Source: Clostridiales bacterium (GTDB lineage: Bacteria; Bacillota; Clostridia; Oscillospirales; Oscillospiraceae). From it: 9,140 nt of DNA. Positions 1 to 5,958 of the stretch are shown one piece after another. Both the position numbers and the translations under genes were made by a program. Numbering within the stretch: position 1 is the stretch's first letter; every line of letters begins with the position of its first letter. The stretch spans positions 5,984 through 15,123 of the forward strand of contig DQDL01000076.1 of the NCBI GenBank assembly GCA_003533405.1, written 5' to 3'. Below the pieces are notes generated by a model. It worked only from the letters and a program-made list of their open reading frames with translations, was not told the origin of the DNA and did not search any database.

Positions 1-677
1 GTGCGGGCAAGACCCGCCAGTTCAATGTAGCTCCGGTGCAGGCAACAGACGGCGTCTGGAAGCTCGGCCTTGTGCTGCGTGACGGCATAAGCGGCGTAGG
101 TACTCTTACCTTCTATGACCCGACAACGGGCATCTACGGCGCACTCGGTCACAGCATAAGCGACGCCGAGACCGGCACGACGCTGCCACTGGGCGACGGC
201 AGCATTTACGACGCTCAGGTCGTGGGCATAGCAAAGGGCGAGGTCGGCTCACCCGGTGCTCTTAACGGTAGCACGGACGAGGCTGCGTTTTTGGGCGATA
301 TTCAGATAAACTGCGGCTGCGGCATCTACGGTGCGGCGCAGTTTGACGGCAAGCCCCTTGAGACCGGCGATATTAAAACCGGCAAGGCGAGCATTTATTG
401 CACGCTTGAGGGCGACACGGTCAATGAGTATCAGATCGAGGTAAAACGCGTTTATGAAAATGACGGTCTCAAAACGGTGCTCATAACCGTGACCGACCCC
501 GCCCTCATTGCGCAGACCGGCGGCATAGTTCAGGGGATGTCCGGCAGCCCCATTATCCAGGAGGGCAAGCTCGTGGGTGCTGTTACCCATGTCTTTGTAA
601 ACGACCCTACCTCGGGCTACGGCATCAGCATACAGGATATGCTCGAACAGGTGCCCATGTGTCAGAAAGCCGCCTAA
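1..677 (+). CDS. spoIVB: SpoIVB serine peptidase (family S55), 3' part, cut by the window edge
   Basis: The frame is open from base 3 and enters from outside the window; upstream residues AGKTRQFNVAPV read straight into the domain, so the GTG at 36 is internal. What remains is the S55 peptidase domain with its catalytic triad: His in GALGHSIS (codon 150-152), Asp in VTDPALIAQTGG (495-497) and Ser in QGMSGSPII (540-542). The Asp-Ser spacing of 15 residues equals that of B. subtilis SpoIVB (D363, S378). The C-terminal VTHVFVNDPTSGYGI block is also typical. In known sporulators SpoIVB is secreted from the forespore into the intermembrane space and cleaves SpoIVFA, releasing SpoIVFB to activate sigma-K in the mother cell. 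The missing N-terminus should hold a membrane segment and a PDZ domain. The gene ends at a terminator, with no spo0A directly downstream. Identification is firm; the left boundary is unknown. Confidence 0.95.
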   Translation, partial: AGKTRQFNVAPVQATDGVWKLGLVLRDGISGVGTLTFYDPTTGIYGALGHSISDAETGTTLPLGDGSIYDAQVVGIAKGEVGSPGALNGSTDEAAFLGDIQINCGCGIYGAAQFDGKPLETGDIKTGKASIYCTLEGDTVNEYQIEVKRVYENDGLKTVLITVTDPALIAQTGGIVQGMSGSPIIQEGKLVGAVTHVFVNDPTSGYGISIQDMLEQVPMCQKAA

Positions 678-682
678 GCAAA

Positions 683-712
683 AAGAAAGACGGGATAAAA
701 CCCGTCTTTCTT
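683..712. terminator. Bidirectional Rho-independent terminator between spoIVB and the hydrolase operon
   Basis: A perfect 12-bp stem AAGAAAGACGGG / CCCGTCTTTCTT encloses a 6-nt ATAAAA loop. It begins 5 bases after the spoIVB stop and ends 4 bases before the stop of the convergent minus-strand hydrolase. The arms supply T-rich tails on both strands; the minus-strand tail, CTTTCTTTTT, is the better one. It probably ends both transcripts. Confidence 0.9.
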
Positions 713-716
713 CCTG

Positions 717-1505
717 TTATTTTGATAAAAAGTCCGTAACGCACCTGTTCGCCTGCTTTATGTGCTTCGGCTTGACGAAAATATGCCCTGCGCCCTCAAT
801 GATCGCAAATTGAACCTGCGCACCGGCTTGGCGGTAACGCTCAAATGCCGCCTCGGAATAGCTTATATCAACAAGCGTGTCCTTGTCGCCGTGCATGATG
901 AGCACCCGACCGGCATAACCCACTGTCGCCTGCGATACATCCATATCCATCACATCGGCAGCGTAACGCCTACCGAGCTTCATCGGTCCGCAGTGCAGCA
1001 GCTCCGGAACGGAGTTTGGGTCAAATTCGGTCTTTATCATCTTCCCTTTTCTCGCATCATCGGGAATTGACAGAGCAGGATACTGCAAGATCAGCGCATT
1101 GACCTTATCCGGCATGCGTGCTGCGGTAAGTGCGCACACCAGTCCGCCCTGACTGCACCCGTATAAGACAACGCCGCAGCCGTCGGTGTATGGCTGCCGT
1201 CCGACGAAATCCACGACCGCAAGGAGATCGTCCATCTCGGTGAGAACGGACATATTGCGGCTGATTCCCTCGCTTTGGCTGACGATGCCTCCGCCATTAA
1301 AGTCAAAGCAGAACGCAGCATAGCCGTTTCTTGCCAAATTATACGCATAAGGAAACGAAAACAGCCGATTTGCCATAAATTCATGGCAAACGATTACGGT
1401 CGGCAACCGCACTCCGGCCGGTACTTTGGGGCGAAACACCGTACCGTGTATCTTCAGTCCGTCTCTGCGGCAGACGAAGCCCTGTATCTTTATGCTCTTA
1501 TTCAA
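717..1505 (-). CDS. Alpha/beta hydrolase (esterase/dienelactone-hydrolase-like)
   Basis: This is a cytoplasmic serine hydrolase of the alpha/beta fold with no signal peptide. Numbered from the GTG at 1514, the nucleophile elbow is G-C-S121-Q-G-G, the acid is D212 in HGDKD and the base is H244 in GAGHIF. The VCHEF oxyanion region is near residue 42. This order and the closing HGDKDTLV...GAGH pattern resemble feruloyl/cinnamoyl esterase-like and S9-related hydrolases; the substrate cannot be read from the sequence. Start choice: the GTG at 1514 lies only 1 base after GGAGG (1516-1520), too close to serve. The TTG at 1505-1503 lies 10 bases from it and overlaps the stop of the upstream gene as TTGA, giving a 262-residue protein beginning MNKSIKIQG. 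It is the last gene of the MFS-LOG-hydrolase operon, with the terminator just after its stop. Family confident, substrate unknown. Confidence 0.9.
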   Translation of the reverse strand: MNKSIKIQGFVCRRDGLKIHGTVFRPKVPAGVRLPTVIVCHEFMANRLFSFPYAYNLARNGYAAFCFDFNGGGIVSQSEGISRNMSVLTEMDDLLAVVDFVGRQPYTDGCGVVLYGCSQGGLVCALTAARMPDKVNALILQYPALSIPDDARKGKMIKTEFDPNSVPELLHCGPMKLGRRYAADVMDMDVSQATVGYAGRVLIMHGDKDTLVDISYSEAAFERYRQAGAQVQFAIIEGAGHIFVKPKHIKQANRCVTDFLSK

Positions 1506-2098
1506 GAAAGCCACACCTCCTTATTATAATCGCTTAATCGTCTTATACTTCCGCTTTGCGGAACATAGGAATTTATATAGTCGAGCGCCTGCTCGGGCGT
1601 ATCGACAAGCTTATAAAGCTCAAGGCAGTTATGAGATATGAAGTGCGTCTGCGCAGTGTGCTCCAAGAGCTTGTGCATGGGCTCATAGTAGCCGTTTGTG
1701 TTCACGATGACGATGGCACGGTCGGTGCGGCCGAGCTGCTTTAGCGTGAGCATCTCGAAAAATTCCTCATATGTGCCGATGCCGCCCGGGAGCACCACCG
1801 TTGCCTGCGAGCGCTCTTCCATGAGCTGCTTGCGCTCACGCATGGTGTCGGTGTAGAGCATTTCGGTGCAGTGCTCGTAAAGGATGCCGGGCTCGTTGAA
1901 AAATCGGGGTGCGATGCCGATTATCTCGCCGCCCATTTTATGCACTCCCCGTGCGGCTGCGCCCATGAGGCCTTCCCTGCCGCCGCCGAACACAAGTGCG
2001 TGACCGGCACTTGCCAAAAGCTCGCCGAGCTTTTCCGCTTCGGCATAATACACCGGCTCAAGCGTGGCGCTCGATGCGCCGTAAATGCAGATATTCAT
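1502..2098 (-). CDS. LOG-family protein (TIGR00730), nucleoside 5'-monophosphate phosphoribohydrolase
   Basis: The product is 198 residues, the usual size for the LOG/lysine-decarboxylase-like family, and cytoplasmic. Diagnostic motifs are GGGREGLMG at residues 38-46, the MRERK segment at 86-90 and PGGIGTYEE at 104-112, which together form the nucleotide site and hold the catalytic Arg and Glu. Members split the N-glycosidic bond of nucleoside monophosphates, giving a free base and ribose 5-phosphate; in plants and some bacteria this activates cytokinins. In gut Firmicutes a role in nucleotide salvage or clean-up is more likely (inference). Older annotations call such genes lysine decarboxylase, but no PLP site is present. 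Its ATG overlaps the MFS stop by one base (TGATG), and its TGA overlaps the hydrolase TTG. The upstream ribosome site is weak, so coupled translation is likely. Confidence 0.92.
   Translation of the reverse strand: MNICIYGASSATLEPVYYAEAEKLGELLASAGHALVFGGGREGLMGAAARGVHKMGGEIIGIAPRFFNEPGILYEHCTEMLYTDTMRERKQLMEERSQATVVLPGGIGTYEEFFEMLTLKQLGRTDRAIVIVNTNGYYEPMHKLLEHTAQTHFISHNCLELYKLVDTPEQALDYINSYVPQSGSIRRLSDYNKEVWLS
1516..1520 (-). promoter_or_regulatory. Ribosome binding site that decides the hydrolase start
   Basis: The minus strand reads GGAGG here, inside the end of the LOG gene. It is 10 bases from the TTG at 1505 and 1 base from the GTG at 1514, which favours TTG initiation. TTG overlaps the upstream TGA stop, a usual arrangement for reinitiation by the same ribosomes. 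Confidence 0.6.
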
Positions 2099-3432
2099 CA
2101 GTCGTCCATGTCCTCGAAAGCGTCAAGGCCCTTCTTTGCCTCGGGCTTATTGTCGCCGTGCTTGACGAATATCATGGTGACAAAGCTCAGTGCAACGAAC
2201 ACTGCGGCATACGGAAACAGCACCGTGTAGCTTATATTCCGCATGAGATAACCCGCTACGACGGGCGTTACGACCTGCGCCGCCATGGAGAAGGTGTAAT
2301 AGTAGCCGGTGAACTTGCCGATATCCGAGCCCTTGCACATTTCAACGACCATGGGCAGGGAGTTGACATTGATGGCCGCCCATGCAAGGCCGACGAGCGC
2401 AAAGACGATGAACATGATGACATTTATGCTGCTGTAGGTCGTTGTCAGGAAGTAGCCGAGGCCGAAGCAGAACGCCAGCAGGATGATGCCCGCCATGATG
2501 GTGCGCTTTCTGCCGAATTTAGAGGCTAAAATGCCGATTGGAATGTAGCTGATGACAGCGCCGCCGGTGGCGATGAGAAGGCAGGTGGACGCTCCGCCCA
2601 GTGCCTGACCCATGACCTGTGATACATAGGTGGTGAACCATGTCTCGACCGCATTGTAGCCGATAAACCACAGTGCAATGGAGATGAGCAAAAAGCCGAG
2701 GCTCTTCTTGACATTCTTCGGCAGTGCCTCGTGGCCGCTGCCGTCGTCCTGTGCGAGGTTCCACTCGGGGTGCTCGGCCTCCAATTTGCGCTGCTCCTCG
2801 AGAAGCTTAGGCTCCTTTATGGTGAGGAACAAAATCGCAACGGCGACAAACATGATAGACGCAACGACGATAAACAGCGGCTGATAGTTGACATGCGCAA
2901 GACCTGCGACCTTGCTGTTGGGGTACATGACGGCAGCAACGCCGAGGTAGATAACTCCGCCGAGTGCGCCCATGAGGTTAATTATCGCATTGCCCTTGCT
3001 GCGCAGGGGCTTGGGGGTGATATCCGGCATGAGTGCGACAGCCGGAGAGCGGTAGGTGCCCATGGCAACGAGCAGCAGACCGAGCACGACGACGAAGGAT
3101 ACCGTCTTAAAAGTGCCGGGGGCTGCGGCATAGCTGTTATCGATAATGGGCAGAATGTTCATGAGGATGATGGCAAGACCCGTGCCGAACAGGATAAACG
3201 GCATACGCTTGCCTATCTTGGTATTCGTGCGGTCGGAGATGGAGCCGAACAGCGGAAGCAGAAACAGTGCAAGGATATTGTCCGCCGCCATGATAGCGCC
3301 GGAGTAGGTCTCGTTCAGGTGGAAGGTATTCGTGAGAATTAGGGGTACGATGCTGTTGTACATCTGCCAGAATGCGCATATAGACAAAAAGGCAAAGCCC
3401 GTCAGTATCGTGCGCTTGTTGTCAAGTTTCAT
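2098..3432 (-). CDS. MFS transporter, SLC45/GPH-like sugar porter type
   Basis: A 444-residue polytopic inner-membrane protein, apparently with 12 segments in two halves joined by a charged cytoplasmic loop (near EEQRKLEAEHPEWN). The loop after helix 2, GSISDRTNTKIGKRMPFI (about residues 63-80), is the MFS motif A in the form seen in sucrose/SLC45-type porters. A matching SKFGRKRT lies in the second half. The C-terminal helices (GYYYTFSMAAQVVTPVVAGY) also fit that group, whose known members move disaccharides with protons; this substrate is not determined. Start: the frame is open to an ATG at 3492, but only the ATG at 3432 has a ribosome site, GGAGG at 3439-3443 with a 6-base spacer, and it begins the MFS homology at once. 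First gene of a three-gene operon. Confidence 0.9.
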   Translation of the reverse strand: MKLDNKRTILTGFAFLSICAFWQMYNSIVPLILTNTFHLNETYSGAIMAADNILALFLLPLFGSISDRTNTKIGKRMPFILFGTGLAIILMNILPIIDNSYAAAPGTFKTVSFVVVLGLLLVAMGTYRSPAVALMPDITPKPLRSKGNAIINLMGALGGVIYLGVAAVMYPNSKVAGLAHVNYQPLFIVVASIMFVAVAILFLTIKEPKLLEEQRKLEAEHPEWNLAQDDGSGHEALPKNVKKSLGFLLISIALWFIGYNAVETWFTTYVSQVMGQALGGASTCLLIATGGAVISYIPIGILASKFGRKRTIMAGIILLAFCFGLGYFLTTTYSSINVIMFIVFALVGLAWAAINVNSLPMVVEMCKGSDIGKFTGYYYTFSMAAQVVTPVVAGYLMRNISYTVLFPYAAVFVALSFVTMIFVKHGDNKPEAKKGLDAFEDMDD

Positions 3433-3460
3433 ATCAAACCTCCGATATATTGTACTGAGC

Positions 3461-3489
3461 ATTTTATAACAAAATTGACATTTCCACAA
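3461..3489 (-). promoter_or_regulatory. Possible sigma-A promoter of the MFS-LOG-hydrolase operon
   Basis: On the minus strand, TTGTGG (3489-3484) and TAAAAT (3466-3461) are separated by 17 bases, about 30 bases before the MFS ATG. The -10 matches 5 of 6 consensus bases and the -35 only 3 of 6. The divergent intergenic region is AT-rich, so chance is possible. Confidence 0.4.
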
Positions 3490-3510
3490 CAATTATTTTG
3501 CCATAAATAT

Positions 3511-3540
3511 TTGACCTTAGCCGGTATATTGGTGTAGAAT
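3511..3540 (+). promoter_or_regulatory. Probable sigma-A promoter of the GDPD gene
   Basis: TTGACC (3511-3516) and TAGAAT (3535-3540) are 18 bases apart, each matching 5 of 6 consensus bases. Transcription would begin near 3547, about 30 bases before the ATG at 3576. It lies back to back with the MFS promoter. Confidence 0.55.
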
Positions 3541-3575
3541 AGGGTCATGAACAAAAAATTACGGAGGTGCGCACA

Positions 3576-4421
3576 ATGAAAACCCACGAAAAGCTTCTTC
3601 TCGAAGCCTCGTTAGCCGGTCTGGCAGCGCTCGGAGGACTTGTGTTCCTCGTTGCACCCGGCAGAGCAAGCAAGAAGGACAAGAAGCCGTTTATGTACAA
3701 GAATTTTGCTCACCGCGGTCTGCACAAAAAGGATAAGACCGTCCCCGAAAACTCGCTCGCCGCTTTTGAAAGAGCTTCCGCCTACGGCTACGGCATGGAG
3801 CTGGATGTTCAGCTTTCAAAGGACGGTCAGGTAGTCGTGTTCCATGACGATACGCTCAACCGTGTGTGCGGCGTCGATTCAAGGGTCGATGAAAAAACAT
3901 ATGATGAGCTGCGCCAAATGAGCCTTTGCGGCTCGACGCAGACTATCCCGCTGTTTTCGGAGGTACTCAAAACCGTCCGTGGCAGAGGTCCGCTCATCGT
4001 CGAGCTCAAAAACGGTAAGCGCAACGAGGAGCTTTGCGAAAAGACCTATGCACTGCTGGAAAAATACTCGGGCGAGTACTGCATCGAGAGCTTTAACCCC
4101 TTCATCGTCCGCTGGTTCAAGAAAAATGCCCCCGAGGTCATCAGAGGCCAGCTTGCAAATCCCCCGAAGGATTATAACGGCGAGGTTGGCCCCATAACGG
4201 CGGTCATCCTCGGCAACTGTTTGCTTAATTTCCTTGCCCGCCCGCAGTTTATCGCATATAAAATCACGCCGAAGCCGTTCACGGTGAAGCTGTGCGAGGC
4301 GCTGGGCGCAATGAAGGTCGCATGGACATCGCACGACTGGGTCAACGAGAAGTTCTACGACGCCGTCATCTTTGAGTTTTATAAGCCCAAGCTCAAATAC
4401 AAAAAATATCGCAGGATATAA
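3576..4421 (+). CDS. Membrane-anchored glycerophosphodiester phosphodiesterase (GDPD)
   Basis: A 281-residue protein. Residues about 7-27 form one hydrophobic segment (signal anchor), followed by a basic stretch (GRASKKDKK) and then a GDPD TIM-barrel domain. Key residues: H46-R47-G48, E58-N59 in VPENSLAAFE, E75 and D77 in GMELDVQLSKDG, and H90 in VFHDDTL. These match the two catalytic His and the metal-binding Glu/Asp of the family. The IVELKNG block and a VAWTSHDW segment near the end are also family marks. The enzyme hydrolyses glycerophosphodiesters from phospholipid turnover to glycerol 3-phosphate and an alcohol. Start: GGAGG at 3563-3567 is 8 bases from the ATG at 3576; the frame-open GTG at 3567 overlaps that site and is not used. 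Monocistronic, with its own promoter and terminator. Confidence 0.93.
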   Translation: MKTHEKLLLEASLAGLAALGGLVFLVAPGRASKKDKKPFMYKNFAHRGLHKKDKTVPENSLAAFERASAYGYGMELDVQLSKDGQVVVFHDDTLNRVCGVDSRVDEKTYDELRQMSLCGSTQTIPLFSEVLKTVRGRGPLIVELKNGKRNEELCEKTYALLEKYSGEYCIESFNPFIVRWFKKNAPEVIRGQLANPPKDYNGEVGPITAVILGNCLLNFLARPQFIAYKITPKPFTVKLCEALGAMKVAWTSHDWVNEKFYDAVIFEFYKPKLKYKKYRRI

Positions 4422-4426
4422 TATAG

Positions 4427-4459
4427 AGAAATCCCCGAAGCGCTGCTTCGGGGATTTCT
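4427..4459. terminator. Terminator shared by the GDPD gene and the convergent 39-codon ORF
   Basis: A perfect 15-bp stem AGAAATCCCCGAAGC / GCTTCGGGGATTTCT has a 3-nt GCT loop. It begins 5 bases after the GDPD stop and lies 19 bases past the minus-strand stop at 4479. The + strand tail (TTTCTTAAAT) is moderately T-rich and the minus-strand tail weaker. It probably serves both directions. Confidence 0.85.
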
Positions 4460-4478
4460 TAAATACTTGATCTGCTAA

Positions 4479-4598
4479 TTAGCCTTTGTAGCCAAAGATC
4501 TTGTCGAGCACTTCAAACTCGTCCTGGGAGTTAGGCTCATTTCTTGCGATGATGTTTCTGATAAGACCATAGATGTCAGTGATAGGACCCAGATTCAT
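4479..4598 (-). CDS. Hypothetical 39-residue acidic small protein
   Basis: Not recognised. The minus strand encodes MNLGPITDIYGLIRNIIARN followed by EPNSQDEFEVLDKIFGYKG and a TAA stop. Support for a real gene: an AAGGAG ribosome site (4614-4609) about 10 bases before the ATG, codons like those of nearby genes (ATC, AAG, GGC, CTC), and a strong stem 19 bases after the stop. An in-frame ATG at 4617 would add 7 residues but contains the ribosome site. The peptide has no Cys and no signal sequence, and net charge about -2. Residues 6-19 could form an amphipathic helix (I6, I9, L12, I13, I16, I17) and residues 25-35 a second acidic helix. No function can be assigned. It may be an orphan small protein or the end product of a longer regulatory RNA. 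Confidence 0.6.
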   Translation of the reverse strand: MNLGPITDIYGLIRNIIARNEPNSQDEFEVLDKIFGYKG

Positions 4599-4957
4599 TG
4601 TGTAATTCTCCTTTTTCATATGTATTACCGTTGCGCTTTTTGCGCTCTCACCCATATAAACGGCGAATTTCGTCGAATATTACACTTTTCAAAAAGTTTT
4701 TTTAATTTATTTTTTTAAAGTTTTTATCTTGTGCAATTTTTTATACTGCATAATACATAAATTTGAACAGCTCTAATTATTGAATTTAAACAAAATTTAA
4801 AATCTGACAAGATATTTAATCAGTTAAGTAACAAAAGGTGCAGAAATGCTTTCAGGATTTGATAATCTTTAGACAAATAAATGAAAAGCATCCGCACAAA
4901 TATTTTTGAGCCGTCCAAACACGGCTCGTGGGAGAAAAATTTTGGTGGAGTGATAAT
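4599..4957. promoter_or_regulatory. AT-rich intergenic region between the 39-codon ORF and the Crp/Fnr gene
   Basis: About 360 bases hold the divergent control regions of the two genes. Bases 4680-4820 are almost all A and T, with long A or T runs. No clean sigma-A promoter was found: TATACT (4742-4747) and GATAAT (4861-4866) could be -10 boxes but lack a partner. Also present are a near-palindrome ACTTTT-CA-AAAAGT (4684-4697), a TTG-N8-CAA element (4780-4793), two very short ORFs and a leader hairpin listed separately. The promoters must lie here but are not located. Confidence 0.4.
4908..4927 (+). other. Leader hairpin upstream of the Crp/Fnr gene
   Basis: A 7-bp perfect stem GAGCCGT / ACGGCTC with a CCAAAC loop ends 19 bases before the GGAG ribosome site (4947-4950). 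The sequence after it is AAAAATTTT, not a U-tract, so it is not an ordinary terminator. It may stabilise the mRNA or affect initiation. Confidence 0.4.
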
Positions 4958-5635
4958 ATGAAGCACACTATTTCCGAGTGCATTTCGTTCTGGGGCAAGC
5001 TAAGCGAAAAGCACCGAAAGCGGCTTGAGGATAACACCATTTACCGCAGCTATCGGCGTGGAGAGAATGTCATCTTCAAAACAGTCAAAAAGGACGGGAT
5101 AATTTTCGTCCTCGGCGGTGAGCTGAGGGTGTACCTCGCATCAGACAGCGGCCGTGAGGTCACGCTGTTTCACCTGAGTGAGGGCGATGCGTTCAGTATC
5201 ATGACGGTCGATAACGCAAGCGACACGGATGTAGTCCCATCGCTCCAGGCGCTCGAGAGCACGCAGCTTGCATACCTCCAGCGCTCGGATATGGCGCCGG
5301 TGGCGTATGATGAGCCGCTGTTTGCAAAATTCGTCTACGAGACCTGCGCAAAAACCGCTCAGGCCATTCTCAACAACATCTACTACTGCATTTTCAACAG
5401 CGTGCGCAGCTGCATCTGCCGTGAGCTCGCCATACAGGATGCGCTGAACGGCTACGACGGCACGGTGCTCGTGACACACGAGGAGATAGCGAACAATCTA
5501 GGCACGACAAGGGTCGTCGTCAGCCGTGAGCTTGACCACCTGCGTGATCTGGGACTTATCCGCACCGGCCGAGGTAAGATTTATATTCTTGACAGAAAAG
5601 GACTTGAAGGCATCGCAAGCTGCCGAGAGAAATAG
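4958..5635 (+). CDS. Crp/Fnr-family transcriptional regulator
   Basis: A 225-residue DNA-binding regulator. Residues about 15-110 form a cyclic-nucleotide-binding-like beta barrel (GGELRVYLASDSGREVTLFH), residues about 115-160 the dimerisation helix, and residues 170-215 a Crp-type winged helix-turn-helix (THEEIANNLGTTRVVVSREL) with wing RTGRGKIYILD. The cAMP cassette (GE...RSA) is not there; residues 74-104 read SEGDAFSIMTVDN...LES, so cAMP is an unlikely ligand. In the recognition helix the usual Glu after Arg185 is Val186. Cysteines sit at 8, 130, 144, 152, 154 and 222, with a C-I-C at 152-154, so a thiol, metal or Fe-S sensor is possible but unproven. Start: GGAG (4947-4950) is 7 bases from the ATG at 4958; the in-frame GTG at 4928 has no site. 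The ferredoxin and ohyA follow, and are the obvious targets. Confidence 0.92.
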   Translation: MKHTISECISFWGKLSEKHRKRLEDNTIYRSYRRGENVIFKTVKKDGIIFVLGGELRVYLASDSGREVTLFHLSEGDAFSIMTVDNASDTDVVPSLQALESTQLAYLQRSDMAPVAYDEPLFAKFVYETCAKTAQAILNNIYYCIFNSVRSCICRELAIQDALNGYDGTVLVTHEEIANNLGTTRVVVSRELDHLRDLGLIRTGRGKIYILDRKGLEGIASCREK

Positions 5636-5670
5636 ATAAATATTAAACAGAGATCATCGATCCCCCCCAA

Positions 5671-5708
5671 TTCGTTGCGGCGGCTGTGGGAGCTGCCGCC
5701 GCAGCGGA
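5671..5708 (+). other. GC-rich hairpin between regulator and ferredoxin genes
   Basis: Arms TTCGTTGCGGCGGC and GCCGCCGCAGCGGA can form 14 bp (two of them G-U) around a 10-nt TGTGGGAGCT loop; the inner 9 bp are perfect. No T-tract follows, so it is not a standard terminator. It ends 14 bases before the AAGGA ribosome site of the ferredoxin. A run of seven C (5662-5668) lies just before it. Likely roles are an mRNA processing or stability element that sets different levels for regulator and enzyme, or a partial attenuator. Confidence 0.55.
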
Positions 5709-5733
5709 TACATAATACCGGAAGGACAACACT

Positions 5734-5922
5734 GTGGAAACCTATTTTATAAGTCAAAGATGTGTCGGCTGCGGCGGATGTCACTCAAGATGTCCCGCAG
5801 ACTGCATCGATGCAAATATAAAGCCGTTGGTGATCGACCAGAATAAATGCATCCGCTGCGGCGTATGCTATCTTGCCTGCCCGATCAGAGCCATCGATAA
5901 GCGTGTAACTTACTGCACCTGA
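5734..5922 (+). CDS. Small 2[4Fe-4S] ferredoxin
   Basis: A 62-residue cytoplasmic electron carrier of the clostridial bacterial type. Cluster I motif is C10-VG-C13-GG-C16-HSR-C20-P and cluster II is C39-IR-C42-GV-C45-YLA-C49-P, so all eight ligands are present. C24 and C61 are extra. The length fits small 2[4Fe-4S] ferredoxins (about 55-65). Start: GTG at 5734, with AAGGA (5722-5726) 7 bases before it. It follows the regulator by 98 bases and precedes ohyA by 36 bases, with no terminator between ferredoxin and ohyA, so these two are almost surely one transcript. Known ferredoxins pass low-potential electrons between oxidoreductases. That this one reduces the FAD of the neighbouring oleate hydratase is inference from position. 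Confidence 0.93.
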   Translation: METYFISQRCVGCGGCHSRCPADCIDANIKPLVIDQNKCIRCGVCYLACPIRAIDKRVTYCT

Positions 5923-5929
5923 GGTGCAG
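5913..5929 (+). other. Hairpin enclosing the ferredoxin stop codon
   Basis: A perfect 7-bp inverted repeat CTGCACC / GGTGCAG has the TGA stop codon (5920-5922) as its 3-nt loop. There is no T-tract. It lies 16 bases before the AGGAGG site of ohyA and could tune coupling or mRNA decay between the two genes. Confidence 0.45.
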
Positions 5930-5958
5930 ACAAAAATAAAAATTTAGGAGGATCCACA

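Noticed and set aside
2731..3342. A 203-codon + strand open frame antisense to the MFS gene
   Set aside because: Low-complexity, charge-rich translation without domain or ribosome site; the MFS reading is clear.
3433..3492. N-terminal extension of the MFS protein to the ATG at 3492
   Set aside because: The extension would cover the ribosome site and probable promoter, and it does not look like an MFS N-terminus.
4780..4793. A true FNR box (TTGAT-N4-ATCAA)
   Set aside because: Only the outer TTG and CAA agree; the inner positions differ and the region is AT-rich. Kept only as a weak operator candidate.
4928..4957. GTG at 4928 as the Crp/Fnr start
   Set aside because: No ribosome site before it; GGAG 7 bases before the ATG at 4958 is far better.
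5676..5703. Rho-independent terminator after the regulator gene
   Set aside because: The stem is strong but is followed by AGCGGATACAT, with no T-tract.
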